Assembly: GCA_003427395.1 (NCBI GenBank)
Contig: BFEA01000022.1
Location: 2,476,405-2,540,404 of the forward strand
DNA length: 64,000 bases
Origin: Chara braunii
Lineage: Eukaryota > Streptophyta > Charophyceae > Charales > Characeae
Direction: 5' to 3'
Shown: in pieces, positions 53,600 to 63,996 of the stretch
How positions within the stretch are numbered: the stretch's first letter is position 1
Layout of the letters: each line of letters begins with the position of its first letter
Made by a program: the position numbers and the translations under genes
The notes under the pieces: generated by a model
Told to the model about the DNA's origin: nothing
Database searches by the model: none
What the model saw: only the letters and a program-made list of their open reading frames with translations

Positions 53600-54510
53600 G
53601 AAGAGGGGGCCTAAAAAGTTCGAAATGAAATGCACCTTGGATGAGATAGACACGGTAGCCCCCCTTAGGAGGACCCTGATGCAGCCTATGCAGTGCACGC
53701 TTTTGGAATACCTAGCCGCCAGCAAAAGCGTCAGGGAAGAGCTCCTGAGCATCACGAGGAAGGTGAGAGTCCCACTCGCAGGGGGGCCCACAGTGCTGGG
53801 GGAGGGGCCAGCCAAGGAAGAAGTACAGTTGTCCCGCATTACCATGGAAAAACTGTCGATAAACTTATTCTCGGGTGAAGAGACCAAAAAGTTATATGTG
53901 TTAGGAAGTGGCCAGCTCCAGGCAGTAGTTAGTGGGAAGAAGATGAGGGCGCTAGTAGACAATGGGATCGAATCTACTGTATGTAGGGACTCCATCGCTC
54001 GGGAGTTGGGCTTGGAGATCGATCAGGGAGTGTCAATGTCGATGGTAGTGGCGGATAACAAGCTACAACCGGCGGAAGGGGTGTGTCATAGCCCCGTGAT
54101 TGAGGTCGCGGGCATTGAGACCTCGGTCCCAATATTTTCTGTAAAAGAGTGTTCCTCCGAGTTGATCCTCGGTAGGACCTGGCTGAGCGCGGTTCACGCT
54201 ACCACAGTTGACCTGCCTGATGGAAGTCAGACCCTCTCAATCCAAAGTCTGGGTGGTCCTAAAGACCGTGGACGCGCAAGATGAAAGAAACAGGACTCAC
54301 ATTCCTAGGCGGAAGGGGAGCCAGTCGAGGGTGTGCCGAGTCCGTTTGGAGGAGGCACCCTTGACAGATAAGGAACCCAAGGGGGACCAATTGGAGGTTG
54401 AAGATGTAGGGGATAGGATTGTGATTAACGATATAGGGTACAAGAAGGAGGACGAGGAGGAGGAATTCGGTGGATGGGTGAGGTTGTCTTTTTTGGAGGA
54501 ATCCCCCTAG
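53556..54510 (+). pseudogene. Giant element retropepsin, divergent active site
   Basis: In the open segment 53556-54284, the active-site region MRALVDNGIESTVCRDSIAR has D-N-G instead of D-S/T-G, and LILGRTWL forms the second conserved strand. After a frame change near 54250 the linker continues in a second frame (LEVEDVGDRIVINDIGYKKE) to a TAG at 54510. A further change leads into RT. The DNG triad could be family-specific or inactivating. Confidence 0.75.
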
Positions 54511-55739
54511 CCGGCGGCATTAAGAAACACAAAACTGTGGCGGAGAAGGTAAAACCCGCCGCGGTCAGCCGGGATAGAACGGGGGAGGCTACGATATCGG
54601 AGGAAGAGATTGTCGATATCATCCGGAAAAGAAAGGAGACTGAAGGGCAAATAATTACGGTCGATCGGTTGGCCAAGATGGATATAGGGGATGGCAACCT
54701 CACAAGAGAAGAGAGGGAGTTCGTGGCCATGACCCTGCGAGGCTGCGATAAGGCCATAGCGTTCGATGACTCGGAGAGGGGGAGGATCGACCCGAGGTAC
54801 GCTAAGCCGGCCCGGATACACACGATCCCGCACGTACCTTGGAAGGATAGGCCTCAGTGGAAATATGCTCAAAAGGAGGAGGAGGGGATAGTGGCTTTTA
54901 CCAAGGAAAAGATCAGGACGTTCGTCGCGGAGCCTTGTGAGAGTGCTTACTCCAATAAGTGGTTCTTTCTGAGAAAAGGGGGTAGCAACAAACTAAGATG
55001 GATACAGAACCTCCAAAGGACCAATGCGGTTACTATAAGGGATGTGGGATCCATACCGGAAGTGGACCTACTTGCAGAAGGGTCGGCAGGTCGCTCGATA
55101 TACTCAATCTGCGATCTTTTCTCGGGGTATGACGAGATCCCCTTAGACTATCGGGATAGGCACATGACCGCCATGCATACGCCTCTAGGGCTGGTCCAAA
55201 TAATGGTGGTGCCGATGGGATGGACGAATGGCGTGGCGGTGTTCCAGAGGGCAATGATTGCGGTCCTCAAGGAGTTCATACCGGAGAAGGTAGAGGTTTT
55301 CCTAGATGATTTCCCGATAAAAGGGCCGGTCGAACGGGATGAGACGGAGGTCTTTCCCGGGGTAAGAAAGTTCATGGTGGACCACATGAGCGATGTCAGG
55401 GACGTCCTTGTGAAATTGGACGATGCTAACCTCACAGTGAGCGGGACCAAGAGCCGCTGGGGTGTGTCGTCCATCAAGATATTGGGTTTTATTTGCGACA
55501 AGGATGGGCGGAGGCCCGATCCCGAGAAATTAGCAAAATTGATGACCTGGCCTTTGCCGCTCAAGTCCATCACGAAAGTTAGGCAGTTTCTAGGGGTGGT
55601 AGGCTACTGGAGAATCTTCATAAAAGGCTACGGGGAGAAGGCGGAACCTCTTAGGCAACTGCTAAGGAAGATGGAAGGATGGATTTGGGGGGAAGAACAG
55701 GCCGTGGCCATGGAAGCGCTGAAAGAGGAATTCCGCTAA
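54474..55739 (+). pseudogene. Giant element reverse transcriptase, FLDD type
   Basis: A 421-codon open frame. RT motifs are KWFFLRKGGSNKLRWIQNLQ, SICDLFSGYDEIPLD, VVPMGWTNGVAVFQRAM and the catalytic box FLDD (55299-55310), followed by IKGP. The FLDD box, the GWTN segment and the IKGP tail differ from the common YLDD/GLTNAPATF form. They recall a divergent Ty3/gypsy group I associate with basidiomycete fungi (from memory). The thumb (FLGVVGYWRIFIKGYGEKAE) is present. The frame ends at a TAA (55737-55739) exactly between RT and RNase H. Confidence 0.88.
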
Positions 55740-57149
55740 GGAGGGCAAGTCCTAGGGGTCCCATGCTTCGAGGACGAGGGGGGTCGCCCATTTATAGTAT
55801 CCACAGATGCGGGGCCCAACTCGGTCGGGGGCCTCTTGTCTCAAAAAGATGGAGAGGGGAGGGAAAGACCTTTACGATTCGAGAGTAGGACCTTGAACCC
55901 CGCCGAGCGGAATTATAGCCAATTCAAAAAGGAAGTGTTAGGGGTACTGCATTGCCTGAAGGCCTTTCGTCATTACCTGTACGGGCGACGATTTCTCCTG
56001 AGGGTGGACCCAACTGCAGTGGCCGCGGTCCTTCAAAAAGATTTCTCGCTGACCGATCGGACCATCGCCCGATGGATGATACATATTAGGCTTTACGACT
56101 ATAGGGTCGAGAGGATATCAGGGGCCAAAAACCAGGTCGCGGACGGGTTGTCCCAGCTTCCCATTCGTGAAGAAGGCCTACCGAGGCTTAAAGAGGAAGC
56201 GGTAACGATGACCGAAGGAGAAGTAATGCAAATAGCCGCTAATAGGGCACAGATAGCGGGGAGCAGCCGGGAAGAGGAAGGGGCCCCAAGGACTTTTCTC
56301 GCTAATCTCTACGACGGGAAGTACCGGGACATAGGACTGTATTTGGCCGGTAGGGAGGCAGGGACCGAGAGAACCCAGCAGGAAGCGCTGGGATATTGCT
56401 TACGGGGGGGCCATCTCTTTAAGAGGCCCACGAAGTTCGCGATCCCCATGAGGGTGTTGTGCGACTCAGAGGAAAGAAGGGCGGTCATAGAGCAGTTACA
56501 CGACGGAGTCGTTGGGGGCCATAGAGGAGTAAAAGACACTTTCGACAAAGTCCATAGGCTCTATTGGTGGGACGGTCAATATACGGAGGTCGAAAAATAC
56601 TGCTCGACATGTGAAGCTTGCCAAAAGAGGGCGACGGTTCGATACAAAGATCCCTTAGTTCCATCGCTTCCCACGGTTCCCGGAGAAAAGGTCCATGTGG
56701 ACTTGGTGACCATGCCAAAAGGGGTCGGCGGGCTTCGGTATATAATCAACGCCCGTGATTACCTCACAGGATTCGTGGAAGCGAAAGCCATTAAGAAGAA
56801 GACGACAGAGGAAGTGAGTGATTTCCTCCTTGAGTATGTCGCGCGGTACGGGTGTGTCGGGAAGATAGTCATGGATAGGGGGTCGGAGTTCTTGAGTCAA
56901 AAAGTCAAGACGTTGTTGGAAAAAGCAAGGATCAGGGCGGCCTATACGGCCGCCTATCACCCCCAAAGCAAAGCGCCGGTGGAAGGGGTCACCAAACGCT
57001 TGAAGATGCCCTGGCAAAATGGTGCAAGGGTCGCGCGGAGCAATGGCCGAAGTATTTGCGGTACGCGGTCTGGGCCGATAACATCACGGTCAAATCCAGT
57101 ACGAGGTACCCTCCTTACACCCTTTGGTTCGGTAGGCATTGTCCCCTAA
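55740..57149 (+). pseudogene. Giant element RNase H and integrase core
   Basis: The same frame as RT reopens directly after the TAA. RNase H has FIVSTDAGPNSVGG (Asp), NPAERNYSQFKKE (Glu) and LLRVDPTAVAA (Asp). Integrase has the zinc finger HDGVVGGHRGVKD ... CSTCEACQKR, then the first Asp (KVHVDLVTMP), the second Asp (VMDRGSEFLS) and the Glu (APVEGVTKR). All catalytic residues are present. The frame is lost soon after 57000. Confidence 0.9.
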
Positions 57150-57514
57150 CCATCGAGTTCCATGTCGACACTTGGACGAGTGTCTCGTGGAAAAGCAACA
57201 TGACTAGGAATGAATTGTTGGAGGCACGGATACGGCAAATAGCCGAGAATTTGGATGCCGGCCTAACCGAGGCGGGAGAGAATGTCGAGAAAGAGAGGGT
57301 GAAAGGGAAAGATAGGTGGGACAAAAATCTGCGGGTCCGAAAGACGCCAATAGGGGTTAACGACCTTGTGTTAATGTACGATTCGTCGCTGGAGAAGACC
57401 TGGAGCCGGAAGTTAGCCAACCGGTGGATGGGGCCCTATAGAGTTCTAAAGAGATTGGATGGAGGAGCTTACATGAGACCCTATCGCGGGAGCTCGCCTC
57501 AAGGAAAGCCTTGA
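57056..57514 (+). pseudogene. Giant element integrase C-terminal region
   Basis: After the frame change near 57010-57050 the coding sequence continues with STRYPPYTLWFGRHCPL, a coiled helical segment and the SH3-like end (RKTPIGVNDLVLMYD, NRWMGPYRVLKRLDGGAY). No chromodomain follows. The last residues are again out of frame. Confidence 0.85.
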
Positions 57515-58026
57515 GAATCAAACGGGAGAGAGAAGAGAGAAAACGAAAGAGGGAGAGGTGCGAGAAGAGGATAAGGAGACAGAGACGGGGGTAGAGTCCC
57601 TAGGGGAGAAAAGGGAGAGTAATGTACCATAGTCAGAGGAACATGTGAGGTACCATGGTTAGAGGGGAAGCGGATCCGAAAGGAAGAATGTACCATAGTT
57701 AGAGAAACATGTATCATGGGAGCAATGAGTCGTGATCCCAAAAGGGATATTGTATCGTGGTTAGAAACAACCTATCCCAAGGAGGAGTGCGCTGTGTGTC
57801 GTGTACCATAGTTCCTAAGGTGGGAGATGAGGGGTGCCGTAACAAGGCGATGCGGTTGAAACAGGTAGGAAAGGGAGGGAGACCGTAACCTAACCAGGGG
57901 GGGACGGGATGAGACAAACCATGGGAAAAGAGAAGATACACTTTCCAGGGTAACTATTGGGTGAGGGGGAAGGAAGGGCTACAGGACTGCTCGCTGGGGA
58001 CGGCGAGAAATGGAGTGTGGGCTGGT
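57515..58026 (+). other. 3' untranslated tail with a dispersed GTACCAT repeat
   Basis: GTACCATAGTTAGAG-like motifs occur at 57624, 57650, 57690, 57711, 57752 and 57802. A purine run GAGGGGGAAGGAAGGG (about 57963-57978) lies 48 bp before the right LTR and may be the polypurine tract, but it is not adjacent as would be usual. Confidence 0.55.
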
Positions 58027-59672
58027 TGTCAGGCGGCTGGCTACCAGCCGAAAGATCTCTTTAGAAATGAAATGAGTGTTTGTTTCCTCTTTTGATTGGT
58101 TTCGTGTTTTTTTTTTTGATTGAGTGCATGATGATTGAAGGATGTTTGGGGGACACGGTTTTTTTCTCCTTATACTGATGTTGCTGAAAGCTCAATGGGG
58201 CCCGTCGGCGCAAGGCAAAAGCGGTGCCGCACGGACTGCGGAAGTCAGAGTATCCGGAGCGTTTTTTTCAAATACCAGGACAGAGCGGTCAACGAGAAGC
58301 TTAGCCACTGGGAAAAGCGCGGCATGGGGGTCTGAGGTTGCTCGTATTCCCAGTATGGCCTACCGATGTGCTACAACGAAAACGTGGAGGTGTCCTTAGA
58401 AAGCGCTCGATCATCGGATAGCCTTGGAGAAAGCAGGTCCGCGCGCGTCGGAAGGGGCGCCGTCGACGGGGGTTCGAGCGAGAAAATCGCCGGTGGCGGG
58501 TGATCGGTTTAATGCCACACAAATCGTGATTCTTTGATCCATGTTCGGTTGCGGATGAAAGACAGCCACTGCAGAGACTAAGAAGAGGTGGCCGGCTCGA
58601 AAAGAGAAGTGGGCCCGAAAGTGGAAGGGAGAAAAAATAAAAGCAGAGGGAGAGTTGCACGACCACAACTGAGATTGGAAGCAGGGAGATGCCTCGCGAG
58701 ACAGGACTGTATTAAGCAGGTGGGACCAAGACGGAACCCAAGGGGGGGAAAGAAAAGAAGACGGAGAGGGGAGGGGCCGGCAGGATGATGAAAAACAGAG
58801 GAGTCGATGCGTCTGGACAGGGAGTAACTCCAACTGCCCAACGAGAAGATCCCTGTGGAAAAGGGGGGAGATAGGTGGGGGTGAACGCTGGTGAAGAAGC
58901 AGGGAAGCCGGAGCGCGGGGCTCCTCGCGGTACGAGATGCACGACACGATGGCCTTTGGCTGACCAAGAGGCGAGGGGAATCGGGGAGTGTCCGAGGAGA
59001 AAGGAGGAGGCTGGTCACCCAGCCAAGGAGACGGTTGAGAAAAGGCGAGCACGCCCCGCGCTTCTTGATAACCTACTAGCAGACGGATTCGGGGAGCAGG
59101 CGTATCTCGGGGCTCTCCGACAAGCAAGATCGGACTAAGCACGAAGGGAGAGAGTGACGGGAATAAATCTGGGAGGTTAGTGTCGCGCGAGGAGTAAGGA
59201 CTCCAAACGTTTCTTGCGGATCGAAGAGCCAAGATGAGCCGGAGCGGAGCGGAAAAATCGTAATTGGAAGAGGGAGAATGCGGGGGGGGGGGTTATTCTG
59301 GGGGAACTGCAAGGGGGTCGACTTATCGCGATGGTAAGCGTGAAATCCAACCGTTTCGCATGGCCGAGGGGAAGGGGGTGAAGGAGCGGAGCGGGAAAAA
59401 TCGATCGAGGAAGCGAAGAAAAAGGGGAGGTGAGATCTTCGAAGGGCGTCGAGGCAATAGGGAAGGTAGTTAACATCGGGCGGCGGGAAGGTAGAAACTC
59501 AGACCGAAAACGACAAAGGAGTAGAGCGGGAAGATGGGTTGAAGAAAGTAAGAGGAAGCGGGGGAAAGTTGAAAATTTCGAAGGACGAAGGGTAGCTTAA
59601 GGGGGCGCCGATGATTGGAGGAAGGATGTCGGGGGAGGATTGATCCGGGGGAGGAAAGGGACGAGAGAGAAG

Positions 59673-59680
59673 TATAAAAG
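59673..59680 (+). promoter_or_regulatory. TATA box of the right LTR
   Basis: TATAAAAG at the position equivalent to 42059 in the left LTR. Confidence 0.65.
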
Positions 59681-60059
59681 GGACATAGGAGAAGAGAATG
59701 GGGGGCGTACGAGGAGTCCTTTTTGGAGCGGACCAGGCACTCTTCCTTTACGTACGAGGGTTCGCGTTCGGGAGGGGAGGGAGCTCGAGGAGCGAGCGCG
59801 AAGTCATGGGCTGTACCTCACACTTACGTTGCGAAAGCGCTCGGAGGGCTGTCGGGGAACGGCGTACGTTCGAAGGGGAGAGAACTCCTAAGAACAGTCG
59901 TGTGCATTCGGGCATCGGGGGAGTCTGAGCGCGAGTCTCGTGGTGTCGAGCAGCGTCGCCAGCGAGGTGGCGCCAAAGCTGAGAGGAGGAGGGCGCGAAG
60001 GTGGCTCTAAGGGGTGGGGGTCGGTACTCACGAGGGCGCTCGCTAGTCTACCCGCTGGC

Positions 60060-60060
<1 letters not shown>

Positions 60061-60154
<94 letters not shown>

Positions 60155-60200
60155 GGAAGGAAAAAGAGAGAGAGAGAGAGAGCGAGAGAGAGAGGAAGAG
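60061..60200. repeat. (GA)n microsatellite in the right LTR
   Basis: GA dinucleotides with occasional AAAG and GGAAGG interruptions. It explains the gap at the same place in the left LTR. Confidence 0.95.
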
Positions 60201-61414
60201 AAGAGAGAGAGAGGACGAGGCGAGTAAGGAAATAATCAGGATCGGTGCGCACTAGAGAGCGCTTTAGTCTATCCGTTGAGGAGGGAAGGGAAGAGAGAGA
60301 GAGGGAGGGAGATAGAGAAGGAGGAGCATGGCAGCGCGGGCGGGAGACTCTGCGCTCAGTAGCGAGCTCGGGGACCCACGGAAACCGTGAGCGGAGTAGT
60401 GAGGAGCGGCACTAGCAGCCACAACGCAAATCGCCCGAACCGTTTCCGGCCGATCGGGTCACCCGACAAGCTTACAAGAGAGAGAAGAGAAGGCAAGCCT
60501 TAGGGAGGGAAAGAGAGAGAGAGAGAGAGAGAAAGAACGAGGTGGGAGGAGTCGCGGCCACGGGGAAAGGGGGCCCGAGTTTCGAGGTCGTCCCTGGCGC
60601 CATGCGTGAGGGCTGATGTCAATCAGCTTTTCAACCCCGACTGGTATTGAGCCGACTCGACATGTGCTCCTGACGCTGGCTTTGTCGTAAGCAGATGCGA
60701 GGGCGGCTCGGACCCGATCCATCCCTTGGTCCTATTGAATCCGCCTTCGTCACTGCTGAGGGTAGCTGCGGGACGGTCTATGACCTCGTCCGATCGACGC
60801 CGTCTCCATCACAGAGGAACGACAGAGTGCTCGTCTTCGTCCGATCAGGGCTGCCTAGAGCGATAGCCGCCCTCTTTGCGAAGCTCTACGGGCGCGTCTC
60901 GACGCCGCCTTCTGATTCTTCACAAGACGGCACCCGCTCCGAGCTCCGATCCTCAAAAGCGGTAAGTCAGCTGAGCTCGCCTGCTTCAAAGTTCGTACCG
61001 GGCTCATGCCCGAACGAGGGGAGTAAGGACGGGCGAGAGGAAAGTAGCGACCGACAGAAGTGAGGAAGATAAAGGGAGAGAGAGGAGGCTGGAAGAAGAG
61101 GGGTGCGAGGAGGTAGCCGAGGGAGAACACCCCCGCACCTCCAGGAAACGCCGGCAACATCGCAAATTCTTGCTAGTCATAGTCAGTCCCAAGTTGCGGG
61201 CTTCGAGTTCTCTTCGGTCTCTTGCTCCTTACCTTGGGTCCTAAATTGATGATTTCGCGACCACGCGGGGGGACGCAGTTGGTCCAAGATCTCTGGTTTC
61301 ACTACTCGTTACTGTCGACACTGAAGTGCTGGTTTTAAGTTCCTTTCCTGGTCCTCGCTGACTGATGGTGTAGGTAGAAGCTCTCCTGCTTAGAGTTCTC
61401 TCTGTGGGTGCTTG

Positions 61415-61910
61415 CTCGTGAAAGTCAGTCCGCAATCGCTGGTTTCAAGTTTTTTTTCTTTCCTGGCTGACTGTGGCAATTGGTTGAAGATTTCTGATTT
61501 CAAGTTTTGGGAGCTCATTGCTTGTTACAGTTGAACACAAATCGCTGGCCTCAAAGTTTCTCACCGGTCCTTGCTTGCTCATGACAGTCAGTCCGCAATC
61601 GCTGGTTTCGAGTTTGTTTTCTTTCCTGGCTGACTGTGGCAATTGGTCGAAGATTTCTGATTGCAAGTTTTGTGAGCTCATTGCCTGTTACAGTCGGACA
61701 CGAATCGCTGGCTTCAAAGTTTCTCACCGATCCTTGCTTGCTCATGACAGTCAGTCCGCAATCGCTGGTTTCGAGTTTTTTTTTCTTTCCTGGCTGACTG
61801 TGGCAATTGGTCGAAGATTTCTGATTTCAACTTTGGGGAGCTCATTGCTTGTTACAGTTGGACACAAATCGCTGGCCTCGAAGTTTCTCACCGGTCCTTG
61901 CCGACTGAGC
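61415..61910 (+). repeat. 163-bp tandem triple repeat in the right LTR
   Basis: Same structure as in the left LTR, with CAGTCCGCAATCGCTGGTTT near 61425, 61588 and 61751. Confidence 0.85.
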
Positions 61911-62343
61911 TGACTCTGGCTTTTCGGCACTAATCGAGTATGTGTCCACCGTTCGAAACTCCCTGGCGTCGAGTCTTACCTGCGGGTCTTTTGCTCGTTA
62001 CGATCGGTCCTAAAATTGCTGACTTCGGGCTCCTTCCCGAATTTCGTGTATCCCCAGGGTCTTTTTCAAATTAAAAGCTTCGGCTTGCCAAGTTGCAATC
62101 TGCGATCAGCTGGGGACACCAGTTGGAGGTAGGGTCCTGACTATCAGTGGGGGGGGAGGAGGCAAATCCAGTAAGGAGGAAAGGGGGGGGCGACTAGTTC
62201 CATAAAGTCGCACTGCGCCGGCCCCCGGGCGGGTACAAATCCTCGCCTACCCAACAGTCCGAAAAAGGGGGGGAGGAGAGAGACCGGGTCGGAGGTCCAT
62301 CGAACAGAGGGGGTAGAGAGAGGGAGGGTTTGCACGACACCGT

Positions 62344-63996
62344 CCTTGCGGCTACGCAAACACCCACGTCGGCCCAAAATGGTCGTGCGCTCCTCAGCGG
62401 AAAGGGCACCACGAGGAGGGACAAAGCCCTGAGGGAGGTCCTACTGAGGGACCTCGGGGGGAGATGCGCTAGCATGACCAGAGCGGCTGCGTGCCCCGGA
62501 GAGGGTGGAGAGGGCGAGCTGGAGGCGCTCGGCCATAGGGAGAGTAAAGCCCTCCAGGTGGTAGTGGACGGCCTCGCAGAGGTCAAGGTCATCGCTATGG
62601 TCACCCTTAGGCGACAGCGGGGCAACAGCGTCCTGCTCACCATACTCGAGCGCGTTGAAGCGACGCGAGAAGTGGCGGCGCTGCTGCGCGGAACGGCGGG
62701 GGCAACCGCAGAAAGGGGAACGGCGTTGGGAAGTGTCGTGAGAGGAGGGGGCGTAACCAGTACGCTGAGGCTGGGAGGAGGAAGTGTGTTGAAGACGGGA
62801 CCGCATTCGCTGATGGGCCCTGGCGGCCACGTAAGCCTGCGGGCCCGATGTGAACTCGTACCACCGTAACTCAGAGCGGTATTGAAGGGGAAGTCTGGCC
62901 AAGAAACGATCGATGAGGGCAACCTCGGGGAGGAACGCCACATCACAAATGAGGCGGGCGTCCTGAAAGACCTGGATGTGGCGGTCCAGGCCGGTAGTGC
63001 CACTAGAGTCGGACGAGCGTGTACTGACGACACGCTCGAAGGCCTCAGTCACGTCATGTTGGGCTCCGAAGCGATCCTCAAGGAACGCCTGGAAATCCAT
63101 GAAGGTTGGGATCCGACTCTCATGAAGGAAGTGGGTGTAGAAATCAGGATAGGGGAGGAGGGGGTGCAGGGCGGGGGAAGCGCGCCTGCATGGATGGAAG
63201 AGTAGAGGAAGAAGGGGGTGCGCTCGAAGGCGCGGCCACCTGTGAGGGTAGGGGTGGCTGAAGGCATAAGAGGGCGAGGTCGGCCCGGGTCTGGGCAAGC
63301 TCGTCCCCTTGACGGCGGACGTAGTACTAGGAGGAAGAGTGGGGGAAGTTGATGCACGAGTGGCGTGGAGCATCCCATGAGGGGGAGAGCAGGTGGCGTC
63401 GTGGACGTGCGAAGGGGAGGGAGAAGCGGGCCACCCGGAAAAGCTGAAACCGCAGCAGAGGGTTGTGGTCCCGTGGTCGTAGTGACCGGAATCTGGGCGG
63501 GTGCGCCCGTAGGGTGAGGGAAGGCCTGGCCCTTGGCAGCCGTCAAGCAGGAGGAGCGTGGACGGTCACCAGGATGGCTGGGTCGGCGGCAGCGGAGGAG
63601 GAAGCTTTGCCATGGCCACCATGTCGGAGGACGGGGGACCCGGACTGGGAGCCAGGGGAAGAGAGAGTGGGGAGAGGAAGGACGGCCAGCGTCCTAGAGT
63701 TGCCGCAGGCCAGCGGCAAGAGTTGCCACCTATGCCTGTAAGGGCGCAAGGAGGGAGGTGAGGAGGTTGTGCAGATCCCCCTGGGTCTGATGGCCCTGGT
63801 CTGCCGCCAAAGGTATGGGGCCTGGTGCCGAGGTCGTTGCCTCGTTGACGGCTTGTGACACGTCGTCGGCCATGGGGAGGTGACGAGCCGGGCTAGAGGG
63901 GGCCAGAGGAGGTCCGTGTGAGCAGAGGGCGTAGGGGGGGTTCCGCGGTAGAAAGCAACGGGTGGCGTTAGTGAGTCGAGCACGGGCGCCCACAAA
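62344..63996 (-). pseudogene. Chromovirus gag, 5' part (capsid and first half of the zinc knuckle)
   Basis: This minus-strand fragment continues the chromovirus interrupted by the giant element and runs off the window. Segment 63373-62441 holds a Pro/Ser/Ala-rich N-terminus and a capsid domain (FQAFLEDRFGAQHDVTEAFE, RLICDVAFLPEVALIDRFLA, LRWYEFTSGPQAYVAARAH). A frame change near 62440 leads to GRRGCLRSRKDG, the first half of a CCHC knuckle in which the second Cys is Ser. The sequence stops there at the insertion point. Confidence 0.85.

Larger units (their letters stand above)
40415..62339 (+). mobile_element. Giant LTR retrotransposon (about 22 kb) with accessory gene cluster
   Basis: Two direct LTRs (40415-44383 and 58027-62339) begin TGTCAGGCGG and end ACGACA. 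A tRNA-Asp primer-binding site follows the left LTR. The 13.6-kb interior holds an accessory ORF cluster (44913-51223), then gag, protease, RT, RNase H and integrase (51242-57514) in Ty3/gypsy order. It is flanked by CCAT (40411-40414) and CCGT (62340-62343), a 4-bp target duplication with one mismatch. The accessory cluster is much longer than the one extra ORF known upstream of gag in some plant Tat/Ogre-type elements. Confidence 0.93.
58027..62339 (+). repeat. Right LTR of the giant element (4.3 kb, gap-free)
   Basis: TG...CA ends, TATA box at 59673, (GA)n tract at 60061-60200 and a 163-bp triple repeat at 61390-61915. It contains a GGTCCATCGAACAGAGG insertion (about 62295-62311) not present at the corresponding place in the left LTR. 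It ends at ACGACA against the resumed chromovirus gag. Confidence 0.95.
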
